Source: Candidatus Rokuibacteriota bacterium (GTDB lineage Bacteria; Methylomirabilota; Methylomirabilia; Rokubacteriales; CSP1-6). Taken from it: a DNA stretch of 64,000 bases. The position numbers and the translations under genes are program-made. Numbering within the stretch: position 1 is the first letter of the stretch; each line of letters starts with the position of its first letter. Under the pieces are notes generated by a model. That model was not told where the DNA came from, made no database searches, and was given only the letters and a program-made list of their open reading frames with translations. Positions 30,370-40,161 of the stretch are shown here, in pieces. The stretch is taken from NCBI GenBank assembly GCA_003220685.1, contig QHTE01000043.1, positions 1-64,000 of the forward strand, given 5' to 3'.

Positions 30370-31424
30370 CGAAGCAGGTGCTTGCGGAAGTACGCCGAGA
30401 CCTTGTGGTCGACCGCGAACGTCTCGGCCCGGTCGAAGCCCGGCGGATCGTTCAGTAGATCGCCGACCACGCCGGTGAGCCCGGGCGGCATGGGCGACAG
30501 CAGCGCCCCGTGACCGCCCGTGGGGAAATCGGCCAGCCGCTCGCACGAGGCGCAGGCCGCGAGCACCGCGTCGCCGTGGAAGCGCGGCACCAGCCACTTG
30601 TCGTGCCGCGCGGTCACGAGCGCCAGCGGCACGCGCGGCGCGGCCAGCGAGGCCATGTCGAAATCGGCGGCATACGGAACGACGGCCACGATCGCGGCGA
30701 TGCGTGGGTCGGTGTGCGTCTGCCACGTCGCATCCTTGAATCGGCTGCGGATCACCCAGAGGGCGAGCGTCGTCTTCGGTCCATCGAGGAAATTGCCGCG
30801 CAGCTGAGTGGCCAGGCCGACGCAGGCCTGGAAATCTTCCCTGATGTCGGACTCGCAATGCCGGGTGAAGCTCGCGGGCGACCACCGGCCACCCGCCAGG
30901 CTCAGCGCCGTGTGGCCGCCGGCCGACATGCCGTACATGCCGACCTTGTCCAGCGCGAGCAGTGGGCGAAAGCGCGCATCCTGGCTGACGACGTCGATGG
31001 CGCGCGAGACCTCGAGTGGCCGCTGTTTCCAGCTCTCGGGCCCCGGTGTGCCTGGATCCTTGTAGTTGTCGCCGCGGTGTGCTGGCATGGCGACGACGAA
31101 GCCATCGGCCACCAACGCCTGCGCCAGGTTCGCGTGCACCCAGGGCGAGCCGCCCGAGCCGTGGGAGACGACGATCAGCCGGCCGTTGCCGCGAGCCGGC
31201 GCGCCCTCCCAGGCCATCTGGAAGGTGAACGGACCTCGCTTGAGCTCCCTCGCCTCGCCGGTGGACGGGTAGTACACGGTGACGGCGCCTCCGCCGTCCT
31301 TACTCGCGATCTCGGTCAAGCCGACGCCGGCCTCGGCCGCCGGGGCCAGGACCGCGAGCGCGATCGCGACGAGGAGGCAGACGCGGCGCGTTTTGCGCCG
31401 GGCGTCACGCCTAGACTGGATCAT
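30366..31424 (-). CDS. secreted alpha/beta hydrolase (dienelactone-hydrolase/PAF-acetylhydrolase-like)
   Basis: A 352-residue hydrolase with a signal peptide (VCLLVAIALAVLAPAAEAG). Oxyanion region is LIVVSHGSGGSPWVHA, nucleophile elbow is GMYGMSAGGHTAL (Ser near residue 175), the acid is probably the Asp of LVTARHDKWL, and the His is in TGGHGALLS, consistent with predicted dienelactone-hydrolase-type proteins that act on esters in the periplasm. ATG 31424 overlaps the trmL stop by 14 bp. The stop overlaps the end of the convergent dehydratase gene. Substrate unknown. Confidence 0.85.
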   Translation of the reverse strand: MIQSRRDARRKTRRVCLLVAIALAVLAPAAEAGVGLTEIASKDGGGAVTVYYPSTGEARELKRGPFTFQMAWEGAPARGNGRLIVVSHGSGGSPWVHANLAQALVADGFVVAMPAHRGDNYKDPGTPGPESWKQRPLEVSRAIDVVSQDARFRPLLALDKVGMYGMSAGGHTALSLAGGRWSPASFTRHCESDIREDFQACVGLATQLRGNFLDGPKTTLALWVIRSRFKDATWQTHTDPRIAAIVAVVPYAADFDMASLAAPRVPLALVTARHDKWLVPRFHGDAVLAACASCERLADFPTGGHGALLSPMPPGLTGVVGDLLNDPPGFDRAETFAVDHKVSAYFRKHLLR

Positions 31425-31893
31425 CGGCCACCGACCGGCGCTGACGGAGCACCTCGTACACCGCGATCCCCACGCTCGTCGATAGATTGAGCGATCGGAC
31501 GCGCGCAGACAGCATCGGCAGCGCAACGAGCCGATCGCGATAGCGCTCGTGAAGCTCGGCCGGCAGCCCGACGGTCTCGCGGCCAAAGACGAGGACGACG
31601 CTCTTCGAGGCACCGAGGGGCGCGTCCCAGACGAGTCGCGTCGCTCGTGTCGAGAAGAAGTAGGGCTCGCCGAGCCCCGGCAGCTCGCGCTCGAACGCGT
31701 CCCAGCTTGGCCACACGCGCAAGTCGATGTGCTCCCAGTAGTCGAGGCCGGCGCGCTTCACCTCGCGGTCGTCGAGTGAAAAGCCCAGCGGCTCGATGAG
31801 ATGCAGTGTGGCGCCGGCGGCGAGGCACGTCCGCCCGGCGTTGCCGGTGTTCCAGTGAATCTCGGGATGCACGAGGACGACGTGTGTCGCCAC
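31411..31893 (-). CDS. trmL: tRNA (cytidine(34)-2'-O)-methyltransferase
   Basis: A 160-residue SPOUT-fold enzyme that 2'-O-methylates the wobble base of tRNA-Leu using S-adenosylmethionine. Trefoil-knot motifs are present: HPEIHWNTGNAGRTCLAAG at the N-terminus, VLVFGRETVGLP near residue 105, and RSLNLSTSVGIAVYEVLRQ at the end of the knot. The length equals the minimal TrmL. It precedes the secreted hydrolase gene with a 14-bp overlap and follows the glutamate dehydrogenase gene by 21 bp on the same strand. Confidence 0.92.
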   Translation of the reverse strand: MATHVVLVHPEIHWNTGNAGRTCLAAGATLHLIEPLGFSLDDREVKRAGLDYWEHIDLRVWPSWDAFERELPGLGEPYFFSTRATRLVWDAPLGASKSVVLVFGRETVGLPAELHERYRDRLVALPMLSARVRSLNLSTSVGIAVYEVLRQRRSVADDPV

Positions 31894-31914
31894 TAGCCGG
31901 ATGGACCGCGTCGA

Positions 31915-33333
<1,419 letters not shown>

Positions 33334-33496
33334 GGCAGTACCTCCCGCAGAGAATCTTCGCACGCCGATGCCACCGGCGCGTAGGAACGGCGTGAGGGGT
33401 GGCGGTAACCGCAACGAGGCGGTATCGTCACCAGCGGCGGACAGACACGCCGGATCGCGGTGCGGCCGACCCGACCGGCGGGACGAGGAGGCGAGC

Positions 33497-33883
33497 ATGG
33501 AGCGCGAGAAGCTCGCGGAGCTGGTGGTCAAGTTCACCGAGGCGTTCAATCGCGACGACCTGGAGGGCGTGATGTCGTTCATGGCCGACGACGCCGTGTA
33601 CGACGAGTTCACCGGCATGATCAACCGCGGCGCCGCGGCGATCCGGGCGGCCTTCGTGCCCCAGTTCCGCGGCGACTACGGCAAGATCCGCTTCAACACC
33701 GAGGACCTCTTCGTCGACGCTGCCGCCGGCAAGGCCCTGATCCGCTGGCAGTGCACCCTCGAGACCAAGCGCGGCCCGGCGGCGTGGCGGGGCCTCGACA
33801 TCATCCATGTCACGGACGGCCGCATCACGGAGAAGCTGACCTACGCCAAGGCGAAGGTCCCCCTCCTCGGAGAGATCGCATGA
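33497..33883 (+). CDS. SnoaL/NTF2-like protein
   Basis: A 128-residue alpha+beta-barrel (cystatin-like cone) protein. [30 protein letters not shown] is the usual start of SnoaL-like polypeptides, followed by [12 protein letters not shown] and a final [17 protein letters not shown] strand. Such domains are small ketosteroid-isomerase-type enzymes or binding proteins. GAGGAGGCGAGC precedes ATG 33497. It overlaps the DJ-1/PfpI gene by 4 bp (ATGA), so the two products are probably used together. It is unrelated in position to the second NTF2-like gene at 42010. Confidence 0.88.
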   Translation: MEREKLAELVVKFTEAFNRDDLEGVMSFMADDAVYDEFTGMINRGAAAIRAAFVPQFRGDYGKIRFNTEDLFVDAAAGKALIRWQCTLETKRGPAAWRGLDIIHVTDGRITEKLTYAKAKVPLLGEIA

Positions 33884-34515
33884 GCACCGTACCGGCGCTT
33901 CAGCGCGTCGCGGTGGCCCTGTTCGAGGGCTTCACGGTCCTTGACGTGTACGGGCCGGTGCAGGCCTTCGCGTCGTGCCGGATCGTGCAGCCCGACGGCA
34001 AACGGCGCCCGTTGTTCGAGATCTTCTCGATGGCGAGCCAGGCCGGCCGGGTCAAGGCCGGCGAAGGCCCGTCGAGCTGGGCCGACTGGAGCTTCGACGA
34101 CGCGCCCGGCTACGACATCTTGCTGATCCCCGGCGGCTTCGGAACGCGGACCGTCATCGACGACCGGGCGTTCCTCGATCGGCTCACCGCGGCCAGCCGG
34201 CGCGCGCGCGTGACGACCACCGTCTGCACGGGCTCGGCGCTGCTCGCGCGCACGGGCCTGCTCGACGGCCGGCCCGCGACGTCGAACAAGATCGCGTGGG
34301 ACTGGGTGACCCAGCAGGGGCCGCGCGTGCTCTGGCGGCGCAAGGCGCGCTGGGTGGATGACGGCGACGTGCTGACGTCGTCGGGCGTCTCAGCGGGAAT
34401 CGATATGGCGCTGAGCCTCATCGACCGGATGCACGGGCGCGAGATGGCGCTGACCTCGGCGCGCAACATGGAGTACGTCTGGCGCGAGGGGGCGGAGGAC
34501 GATCCGTTCGCGTGA
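33880..34515 (+). CDS. DJ-1/PfpI-family protein
   Basis: A 211-residue class-I glutamine-amidotransferase-like protein. The nucleophile elbow is VTTTVCTGSALLARTGLL (Cys near residue 112), preceded by YDILLIPGGFGTR and followed by SSGVSAGIDMAL, the layout of the ThiJ/DJ-1/PfpI and isonitrile-hydratase-like subgroup. Activity could be hydratase, chaperone or deglycase. It is coupled to the SnoaL-like gene. Its 3' 126 bp are read antisense by the retropepsin-like frame on the other strand. Confidence 0.88.
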   Translation: MSTVPALQRVAVALFEGFTVLDVYGPVQAFASCRIVQPDGKRRPLFEIFSMASQAGRVKAGEGPSSWADWSFDDAPGYDILLIPGGFGTRTVIDDRAFLDRLTAASRRARVTTTVCTGSALLARTGLLDGRPATSNKIAWDWVTQQGPRVLWRRKARWVDDGDVLTSSGVSAGIDMALSLIDRMHGREMALTSARNMEYVWREGAEDDPFA

Positions 34516-34953
34516 TGCGTTCTGTAGCGCCGTCTGAGCGCGAACGGCCGCTAGAACGGCAAGGAGCACGGGCGACCAGCTCCTGCCGGCGAGGCCCGAC
34601 AACGGCGAGCGCATCGGGAGCAGCTCTCGAGTCAGCGGGTTCACCATGAGCCCCAGTGTTTCGAGAGTTACCGCCCCGAGCAGTGGCGCGTCGGCGGGGC
34701 CTCCGAGCACTACCGGAGAGGTGGCGCTTCGCCCCCCGACCTGAATACGGCACTCCGACACGTCGCGCCGGATGGCCGTGCCGTCCGCAAGCGTGAACTC
34801 GACGACTCGATCGCCTCTGAGTCCGAGGCCGCGCCATACGTTCTCGGGAAGCTCCGTGTAGACGGCACCGGTGTCGACGAGGAAGCGAACGGAGACGGCG
34901 CGCCGACGTCGGCCTGTTCGATTCACGGTCCCGGCGATATAGGTCAGCGCCAT
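34390..34953 (-). CDS. retropepsin-like aspartic protease-fold protein with anomalous C-terminal tail
   Basis: A clan-AA protein. MALTYIAGTV starts the frame, the catalytic motif is VRFLVDTGAVYTELP (Asp-Thr-Gly near residue 28), and the second conserved block is APLLGAVTLETLGLMVNPLTRELLP, where the family normally ends at about 115 residues. Here no stop follows; the frame continues about 70 residues, the last 126 bp antisense to the DJ-1 gene, with a low-complexity hydrophobic SWSPVLLAVLAAV stretch. The stop may have been lost by a rearrangement. Start ATG 34953 is chosen for the MALTYIAG family start; an upstream ATG at about 34971 is possible. The core fold is clear, the tail is suspect. 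Confidence 0.65.
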   Translation of the reverse strand: MALTYIAGTVNRTGRRRRAVSVRFLVDTGAVYTELPENVWRGLGLRGDRVVEFTLADGTAIRRDVSECRIQVGGRSATSPVVLGGPADAPLLGAVTLETLGLMVNPLTRELLPMRSPLSGLAGRSWSPVLLAVLAAVRAQTALQNASRERIVLRPLAPDVLHVARRGQRHLAPVHPVDEAQRHIDSR

Positions 34954-34981
34954 CGTGCGCGATCGTAGCATGGCGCTTGGA

Positions 34982-35003
34982 TCGGTCAGCGTCGCTGATC
35001 CGA
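34982..35003 (-). terminator. candidate hairpin after the QueG-like gene pair
   Basis: TCGGTCAG and CTGATCCGA form a stem (one bulged base) with the short CGTCG loop, 15 bp after the TAG of the 35018 gene. There is no run of T after it, so a rho-independent terminator is not proven. Confidence 0.35.
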
Positions 35004-35017
35004 GACCGTGTCGGTTG

Positions 35018-35983
35018 CTAGCGCCCCGTCGTCCCCGAGATCCAGCGCGCCGAGCGCGCATAGTGTGGCCCAAGATCCCCCGCCTCGCGCCGGCGCGCCA
35101 TCTCCGAGAGGCGGCGCTCCTTCTCCGGCGTCCGCTCGGCGATCGAATCCTGCGCGTCGCGCAGATGCGCGTCGTAGTCGCGCCCGACCGGGCAGACGTC
35201 CACGCAGCGCGTGCAGCCCGAGTAGACGCCCACACCGCGCAGGATCGACTGCCAGCTCATGAACGACTCCTTCGACTTCAGGAGCGCCTGCTGCTCTTCG
35301 CGCGAAGCCTTCACGAGGCGCTCGACGTGGCCCATCAGGTAGGTGAACCCGTAGGGCGAGGCGAGCGGGGCGCAGCGCTCCTTGTCGAGCGTCCACTGGC
35401 CGATCGCGTCGGCGGGGCAGGCGAGGAGGCAGCGGCCGCACGCCTCGCCCAGGCACAGCGCCTCGGTGAGCGGACGATCCGGTTCGAGCTCGGCGCTCGT
35501 GAGCACGGCGCCGAGCATCACGCGCGGGCCGTACTCCGGTGTCAGCAGCATGAGATTCAGGCCGAGCGTGCCGAGCCCGGCCTCGACGGCGGCGTGCGCC
35601 AGCGAGAGCGGGCCGCGCGTGTCGCCCTTGGGATCGTAGTGGCGCGGGTCGAAGTGCACCGGCGGCACCGTGATCGACGGAAAGCCCGCGTCCTCCAGGA
35701 AATAGACGAGCTTCAGCTCGATCTCCTCGAGGTCGGTCAGCACGAGCTCGGTCGAGTACTGCTTGTGCCGATCGTCGTGGCCACGGAGCCGGTTGATCCC
35801 GGTGAGGAGCCGGCGCGCCAGGACGATGACCGACTTCGAATCGTCGGACGTGATGCGGCTCGGCGTCTGCGGGCGCTCCGGGTCGGGCGGGTGATGGTCC
35901 AGCACCTCGCCGCGGGCGATGCCGACCAGATCCGCGCCGAGCGCCTTCGCCCGGGCCTTGACCGCGGCGGCGGTGAGGCTCAA
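35018..35983 (-). CDS. QueG-like [4Fe-4S] protein, copy 1 (epoxyqueuosine reductase/reductive-dehalogenase-like)
   Basis: A 321-residue iron-sulfur protein. LSLAHAAVEAGLGTLGLN and the downstream RVMLGAVLTSAEL are QueG-style corrinoid-domain sequences, then two ferredoxin clusters: LCLGEACGRCLLACPADAI and GCTRCVDVCPVG, giving two CxxCxxxCP sets. QueG reduces epoxyqueuosine with cobalamin; relatives include reductive dehalogenases, and this pair may do neither. The start is TTG 35983, because it overlaps the TGA of the upstream paralogue (TTGA) and gives LSLTAAAVKARAKALG, a match to that paralogue's MALTAETVKAKARELG. The substrate is unknown. Confidence 0.82.
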   Translation of the reverse strand: MSLTAAAVKARAKALGADLVGIARGEVLDHHPPDPERPQTPSRITSDDSKSVIVLARRLLTGINRLRGHDDRHKQYSTELVLTDLEEIELKLVYFLEDAGFPSITVPPVHFDPRHYDPKGDTRGPLSLAHAAVEAGLGTLGLNLMLLTPEYGPRVMLGAVLTSAELEPDRPLTEALCLGEACGRCLLACPADAIGQWTLDKERCAPLASPYGFTYLMGHVERLVKASREEQQALLKSKESFMSWQSILRGVGVYSGCTRCVDVCPVGRDYDAHLRDAQDSIAERTPEKERRLSEMARRREAGDLGPHYARSARWISGTTGR

Positions 35984-36963
35984 GCGCTGGTCCCGGCGCG
36001 CCGGGCCGGCGGGCGATAGCCGGCCTCGCCGATCCAGCGGACGCGCCCGTCGGCCATGCCGCGGATCGGCTCGCCGCGCCGCCGGATACCGAGCAGCTCG
36101 CGCGCGCGCGCCACTTTCGCGTCGGTCTTCTCGGGGATCTCGCGCTGCGCCTCCTTGAGAAACCGGTTGTAGTCGTCGCCGACAGGACAGACGGCCAGAC
36201 AGCGCGGGCAGTCGCCGAACGCGCCGACGACGCGCAAGAGCCCCTGCCAGATGCCGAACCACTCGTGGCCCGCGAGCGTCTCGAGCTTCGCGCGACCGCC
36301 GTCGGCGCCGACGAAGGCGCTGAACACGCGCAGGATCGTCGAGAAGCCGAACTCCTGCGCGAACGTCGCGCAGCGGCGCTTGTCGAGCCCCCAGTGCAGG
36401 ACGGCGTCGGGCGGGCACGAGTAGAGGCAGCGCGAGCAGGGCTCGCCGATGCAGAGCTGCTCGGTGATCTTGCCATCCGGCTCGAGCACGGCGTCGGTGA
36501 GGACGACCGTCGTGTAGCAGCGCGGCCCCGCTTCCTTCGTGAGCAGATTGAGCTCGAACCCGATCGTGCCGAGGCCGGCTTCGATCGCGACGTGGCGCGT
36601 CGAGAGATAGCCGTAGCTGGCGCTCTTCATCTCCCAGACGGTCTCCTGCGCCGCCGTCTGAAACGCCCAGTGGTCGTGCGCCTCGAGAAAGCGCCCGATC
36701 CGGTAGCCGACGCGGTCCATCTCGCGCAGCACGAGCTGGTCGACGTGGTGGATGCACGCGTTGTCGAGCGCGCGGAAGGCGCCGGCCGGAATGCGCTTGA
36801 AGAACGCGACGCAGCTCTTGATCTCGGGCGAGACGCGCGCCGGGATCTGCGGGTACGCGCGGTCGGGCGGATGCGCGTTGAGCACGGAGGCGTCGGCGAT
36901 CCCGACGCCGTCGGCGCCGAGCTCGCGCGCCTTCGCCTTGACGGTCTCGGCGGTCAGCGCCAT
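35980..36963 (-). CDS. QueG-like [4Fe-4S] protein, copy 2
   Basis: A 327-residue paralogue of the downstream gene. It has the same N-terminal helix MALTAETVKAKARELGADGV, a corrinoid-type VAIEAGLGTIGFELNLLTKE, and two ferredoxin clusters in LCIGEPCSRCLYSCPPDAV and CPRCLAVCPVG. The sequences diverge greatly between the domains, so they are probably distinct partners, perhaps a heterodimer, rather than a recent duplication. ATG 36963 is clean. The stop overlaps the TTG start of copy 1. No queuosine-pathway gene is nearby. Confidence 0.82.
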   Translation of the reverse strand: MALTAETVKAKARELGADGVGIADASVLNAHPPDRAYPQIPARVSPEIKSCVAFFKRIPAGAFRALDNACIHHVDQLVLREMDRVGYRIGRFLEAHDHWAFQTAAQETVWEMKSASYGYLSTRHVAIEAGLGTIGFELNLLTKEAGPRCYTTVVLTDAVLEPDGKITEQLCIGEPCSRCLYSCPPDAVLHWGLDKRRCATFAQEFGFSTILRVFSAFVGADGGRAKLETLAGHEWFGIWQGLLRVVGAFGDCPRCLAVCPVGDDYNRFLKEAQREIPEKTDAKVARARELLGIRRRGEPIRGMADGRVRWIGEAGYRPPARRAGTSA

Positions 36964-37039
36964 GCGCCTATGATGGCATAGCTTGCGCTTTGCTCCCCAC
37001 CTGGGCGAGACTGCGGCAAGACACGCCACGGAGGGAGCC

Positions 37040-37450
37040 ATGGACGAGCTGAAGGTCATTCGCCTCGACGAGACCGAGGTCGTGAAGTTCGGGCCGGACG
37101 CGGTCTACCAGCTGATTCTCGGCGACGACGAGGGGACGACCCCGATCCGCACGGGCATCCAGACCTCCGAGCCCGGCTACGTCGCGCCCGTCCACTCGCA
37201 TCCCTACATGGAGGTCCTTCACATCCTGGACGGCGTCGCCGAGGCGTGGGTCGACGGCCGCGAGGACAGCAGGGTGACCTTGCGCAAGGGCGACACGATC
37301 GCCATCCCGCCGCAAGTCCCCCACAGCTTCCGCGTGGTCGGGGACGAGGTGCTCCGCCTTCTCGGCACACACGCCTCGCCCAAGCGGATAGTGAACTACA
37401 AGGACGGCGCGAAGAGCGACGCGCGCGGCTACCGAATTTTCGAGACCTGA
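37040..37450 (+). CDS. cupin-domain protein
   Basis: A 136-residue single-domain cupin. Motif 1 is APVHSHPYMEVLHILDGVAE, with His-x-His and Glu-Val metal ligands, and motif 2 is LRKGDTIAIPPQVPHSF, with the second-site His. This beta-barrel family includes mannose-6-phosphate isomerases, dioxygenases and ligand-binding sensors; nothing in the sequence picks one. GGAGGGAGCC precedes ATG 37040. The short gap to the next operon contains a candidate promoter at 37484-37512. Confidence 0.88.
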   Translation: MDELKVIRLDETEVVKFGPDAVYQLILGDDEGTTPIRTGIQTSEPGYVAPVHSHPYMEVLHILDGVAEAWVDGREDSRVTLRKGDTIAIPPQVPHSFRVVGDEVLRLLGTHASPKRIVNYKDGAKSDARGYRIFET

Positions 37451-37483
37451 GGCGCCCTCGATCGGCGCGCCGAAACTTCCCGC

Positions 37484-37512
37484 TTGACGACGCGGTAGCG
37501 CCGCTGTAGACA
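37484..37512 (+). promoter_or_regulatory. candidate sigma-70-type promoter for the second peptide-type transporter
   Basis: TTGACG (37484-37489), a 17-bp spacer, then TAGACA (37507-37512) in the 139-bp gap before the binding-protein gene. The -35 hexamer is good and the -10 match is only partial. A predicted start near 37519 leaves a leader of about 70 bases with GGGGAGGACTTGC before ATG 37590. Confidence 0.4.
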
Positions 37513-37589
37513 TCGCCACACCACACGCAAGACCCGCTCGATCTCCCGTTGACTTCGCGAGCCGGCGAGGGCCGGTGGGGAGGACTTGC

Positions 37590-39206
37590 ATGGGAACCTT
37601 GACCCGCCGAAACCTGCTGAAGATCAGCCTCGCCGCCGGCGCCGCGGCATCGGCCGAGCCGCTGCTGGCACCGCGCCGGCTCGACGCGCAGGGCAAGCGC
37701 GGCGGCATCCTCCGCGTGCGGGGCTACGACCCGCCCCACTTCGACCCGCATCAGACCTTGAACTTCAAGACGAACACCACGCTGAGCTTCGTCCACAGCA
37801 AGCTCGTCCGTCACAAGGTCGGGGTGGCGCCCGGTACCTTCACGGTCGAGCCCGACCTCGCCGAGCGGTGGGAGGAGCTGGACGACACCACGGTGGTCTT
37901 CTACCTTCGGCGGGGGGTACGGTGGCACAACAAGCCGCCCGTCAACGGTCGCGAGCTGACCGCCGAGGACGTGAAGTTCACGTTCGATCGCTTCCTCACC
38001 GAGCCGACGAATCCGCTCAAGTTCATGCTCGATCCCGTAGACCGGGTCGAAGTCGTCGATCGCTACGCGGTACGGTTCCGCTTGAAGGAGCCGTTCGTCT
38101 GGCTCGTCAACATGCTCGCGAACCCGACCGGCACCTGGATCGTCGCCCGCGAGGGGGTCGAGAAGTACGGCGATCTCAAGAAGCCCGAGTCCGCGATCGG
38201 GACCGGTCCCTTCACGCTCGAGCGCTACGATCCCAACGTGAAAACCATCTTCCGGAGGAACCCGACCTACTTCCGTTCGGGCGAGCCCTGGGTCGACGGG
38301 GTCGACTGGCTCGTGATGGAGGACGCCGCCGCCGGACTGGCCGCCTACCGTACGGGACAGCTCGACTGCGGCAACTGGCACCAGTGGGCCGTCCGACAAC
38401 AGGATCTGGAGTCACTGAAGAAGAGCCAACCACAGCTCATGTACCGCGACTGGGTGTCCAACGTCACCCAGGGCATCTACATGCGCACCGACAAGCCGCC
38501 GTTCAACGACGTCCGCGTGCGCCGGGCGATCTCTCACGCCATCGACCGGCAAGCGATCATCGAGTCGGTCTACGTCAAGGGCGAGCCGACGCCCGCGATC
38601 GGCCGCGGCCTGACCGACTGGTCGCCGCGCGTCGATCAGCTCGGGCCCGGAGCGAAGTATTACCGCCATGACCCGAAGGAGGCTCGACGCCTCCTGGCCG
38701 AGGCCGGCTTCCCCAACGGGTTGAAGACGCAGCTCACCGCGACCCCGGGCTATGGTATCGACCTCGTCGACGCCGTCCAGATGGCCCAGCGTCAGCTCAA
38801 GGAAAGTGGCATCGACGCCGAGCTGAAGCTCCAGGAGTACGGCGCGTACGTGGGGACGACGTTCCTCGGCAAGTACGAGGGCATGGCCATGGGCCCGTTC
38901 AGCATCGCGTGGGAGCCGCATACCGCCCTGTACGGCATGTACAGTCCGGAGCAGCCTCGCAACTCGAGCCACGTCGCCGATGCCCGGATGGTGTCGATGC
39001 TGAAGGAGCAGATGAGAACGAAGGATCTGGAGGCGCGCCGAAAGATCATCTTCGACATCCAGCGCCATGCCGCCGAGCAGCAGTATTACGTCTACCTCTA
39101 CTCCGTCGGGGTCACCGGCTCGTGGCGGCCGTACGTGAAGAACTATGTGCCGAACTCCAGCTTCGACTTCGGAAATCGGTCCGCGGCGCTCTGGCTCGAT
39201 CGCTAG
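37590..39206 (+). CDS. Tat-exported ABC transporter substrate-binding protein, family 5
   Basis: A 538-residue family-5 receptor. The N-terminus TLTRRNLLKISLAAGAAASA is a twin-arginine signal (TRRNLLK), so the folded protein is exported by Tat, in contrast to the Sec-type receptor at 5061. Mature sequence KRGGILRVRGYDPPHFDPHQ, the YLRRGVRWHNKPPVNGRELT block and SAIGTGPFTLERYD are family markers. GGGGAGGACTTGC lies before ATG 37590. It is the first gene of an operon with two permeases, and it differs clearly from the first such receptor. Substrate unassigned. Confidence 0.93.
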   Translation: MGTLTRRNLLKISLAAGAAASAEPLLAPRRLDAQGKRGGILRVRGYDPPHFDPHQTLNFKTNTTLSFVHSKLVRHKVGVAPGTFTVEPDLAERWEELDDTTVVFYLRRGVRWHNKPPVNGRELTAEDVKFTFDRFLTEPTNPLKFMLDPVDRVEVVDRYAVRFRLKEPFVWLVNMLANPTGTWIVAREGVEKYGDLKKPESAIGTGPFTLERYDPNVKTIFRRNPTYFRSGEPWVDGVDWLVMEDAAAGLAAYRTGQLDCGNWHQWAVRQQDLESLKKSQPQLMYRDWVSNVTQGIYMRTDKPPFNDVRVRRAISHAIDRQAIIESVYVKGEPTPAIGRGLTDWSPRVDQLGPGAKYYRHDPKEARRLLAEAGFPNGLKTQLTATPGYGIDLVDAVQMAQRQLKESGIDAELKLQEYGAYVGTTFLGKYEGMAMGPFSIAWEPHTALYGMYSPEQPRNSSHVADARMVSMLKEQMRTKDLEARRKIIFDIQRHAAEQQYYVYLYSVGVTGSWRPYVKNYVPNSSFDFGNRSAALWLDR

Positions 39207-39215
39207 GGGCAGACC

Positions 39216-40157
39216 TTGCGCAAATACGTCCTGAGGCGGCTCCTGGTCGCGAGCGCCTCGCTCGTGATCGCCTCTCTCGGCGTGTTCTCGCTGCCGCGCC
39301 TGATCCCGGGCGACGCGGTCCAGCTCATGCTGGACGAGCGGGCCTACGGCAAGGATCTGGACGATCTCCGGGCCAAGCTGGGGCTCGATCGGCCGATCTA
39401 CGTGCAGTACTTCGACTGGGCGGGACGCGTCGTCCGGGGTCAGCTCGGCGAGTCGCTGTGGACCAAGCGGCCGGTGATCGAAGAGCTGGCTCGACGCCTG
39501 CCGGTGAGTCTCGAGCTGGGCCTGCTGGCTCTCTGCTTCTCGATCTCGATCGCGCTACCCGTCGGCATCGTCGCCGCCGTCCGACAGGATTCCTTCGCCG
39601 ATTACATCACACGCAGCCTCGCCATTCTCGGACTCTCGGTGCCCGGGTTCTGGATCGCCACGCTCGCCGTGCTGCTCCCCGCGATCTGGTGGGGCTGGAG
39701 CCCGCCCATCCAGTTCACCGAGTTCTCGGTCGACCTGTGGGCGCACGTATCCCAGTTCATCCTCCCGGCCGCGATCCTCGGCCTCGCTTCGGCCGCCGCG
39801 ATCATGCGCCTCACCCGCGCGATGCTGCTCGACGTCTTGCGCCAGGACTACGTCCGTACCGCGTGGGCGAAGGGAGTCGGCGAGCGCTGCGTGGTGCTCA
39901 AGCACAGCTTGAAGAACGCCCTCATCCCCGTCGTCACCGTCCTCGGCATCCAGGTCGCGCAGATCCTCGGCGGCACCGTGATCTTCGAGACGATCTTCGG
40001 CCTGCCCGGCATGGGGCGATTCCTCTTCGACGCCATCAACCAGCGCGACTATCCCGTGATCCAGGGCATCAACCTCCTCATCGTCTCGGTCGTGGTCGTC
40101 ATGAACCTCACCGTTGACGCGTTCTACGCGTTCCTTGACCCCCGAATCCGGTACTGA
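39216..40157 (+). CDS. peptide-type ABC transporter permease (DppB-like)
   Basis: A 313-residue inner-membrane permease. TTG 39216 begins MRKYVLRRLLVASASLVIA, the first span, 9 bp after the receptor's stop; the family core LGLDRPIYVQYFDWAGRVVRGQLGES follows. The coupling segment is RTAWAKGVGERCVVLKHSLKNALIP, and the protein ends AFLDPRIRY. The TTG start is chosen because no ATG or GTG gives the family N-terminus. It pairs with the 40162 permease. Confidence 0.92.
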   Translation: MRKYVLRRLLVASASLVIASLGVFSLPRLIPGDAVQLMLDERAYGKDLDDLRAKLGLDRPIYVQYFDWAGRVVRGQLGESLWTKRPVIEELARRLPVSLELGLLALCFSISIALPVGIVAAVRQDSFADYITRSLAILGLSVPGFWIATLAVLLPAIWWGWSPPIQFTEFSVDLWAHVSQFILPAAILGLASAAAIMRLTRAMLLDVLRQDYVRTAWAKGVGERCVVLKHSLKNALIPVVTVLGIQVAQILGGTVIFETIFGLPGMGRFLFDAINQRDYPVIQGINLLIVSVVVVMNLTVDAFYAFLDPRIRY

Positions 40158-40161
40158 CGCG

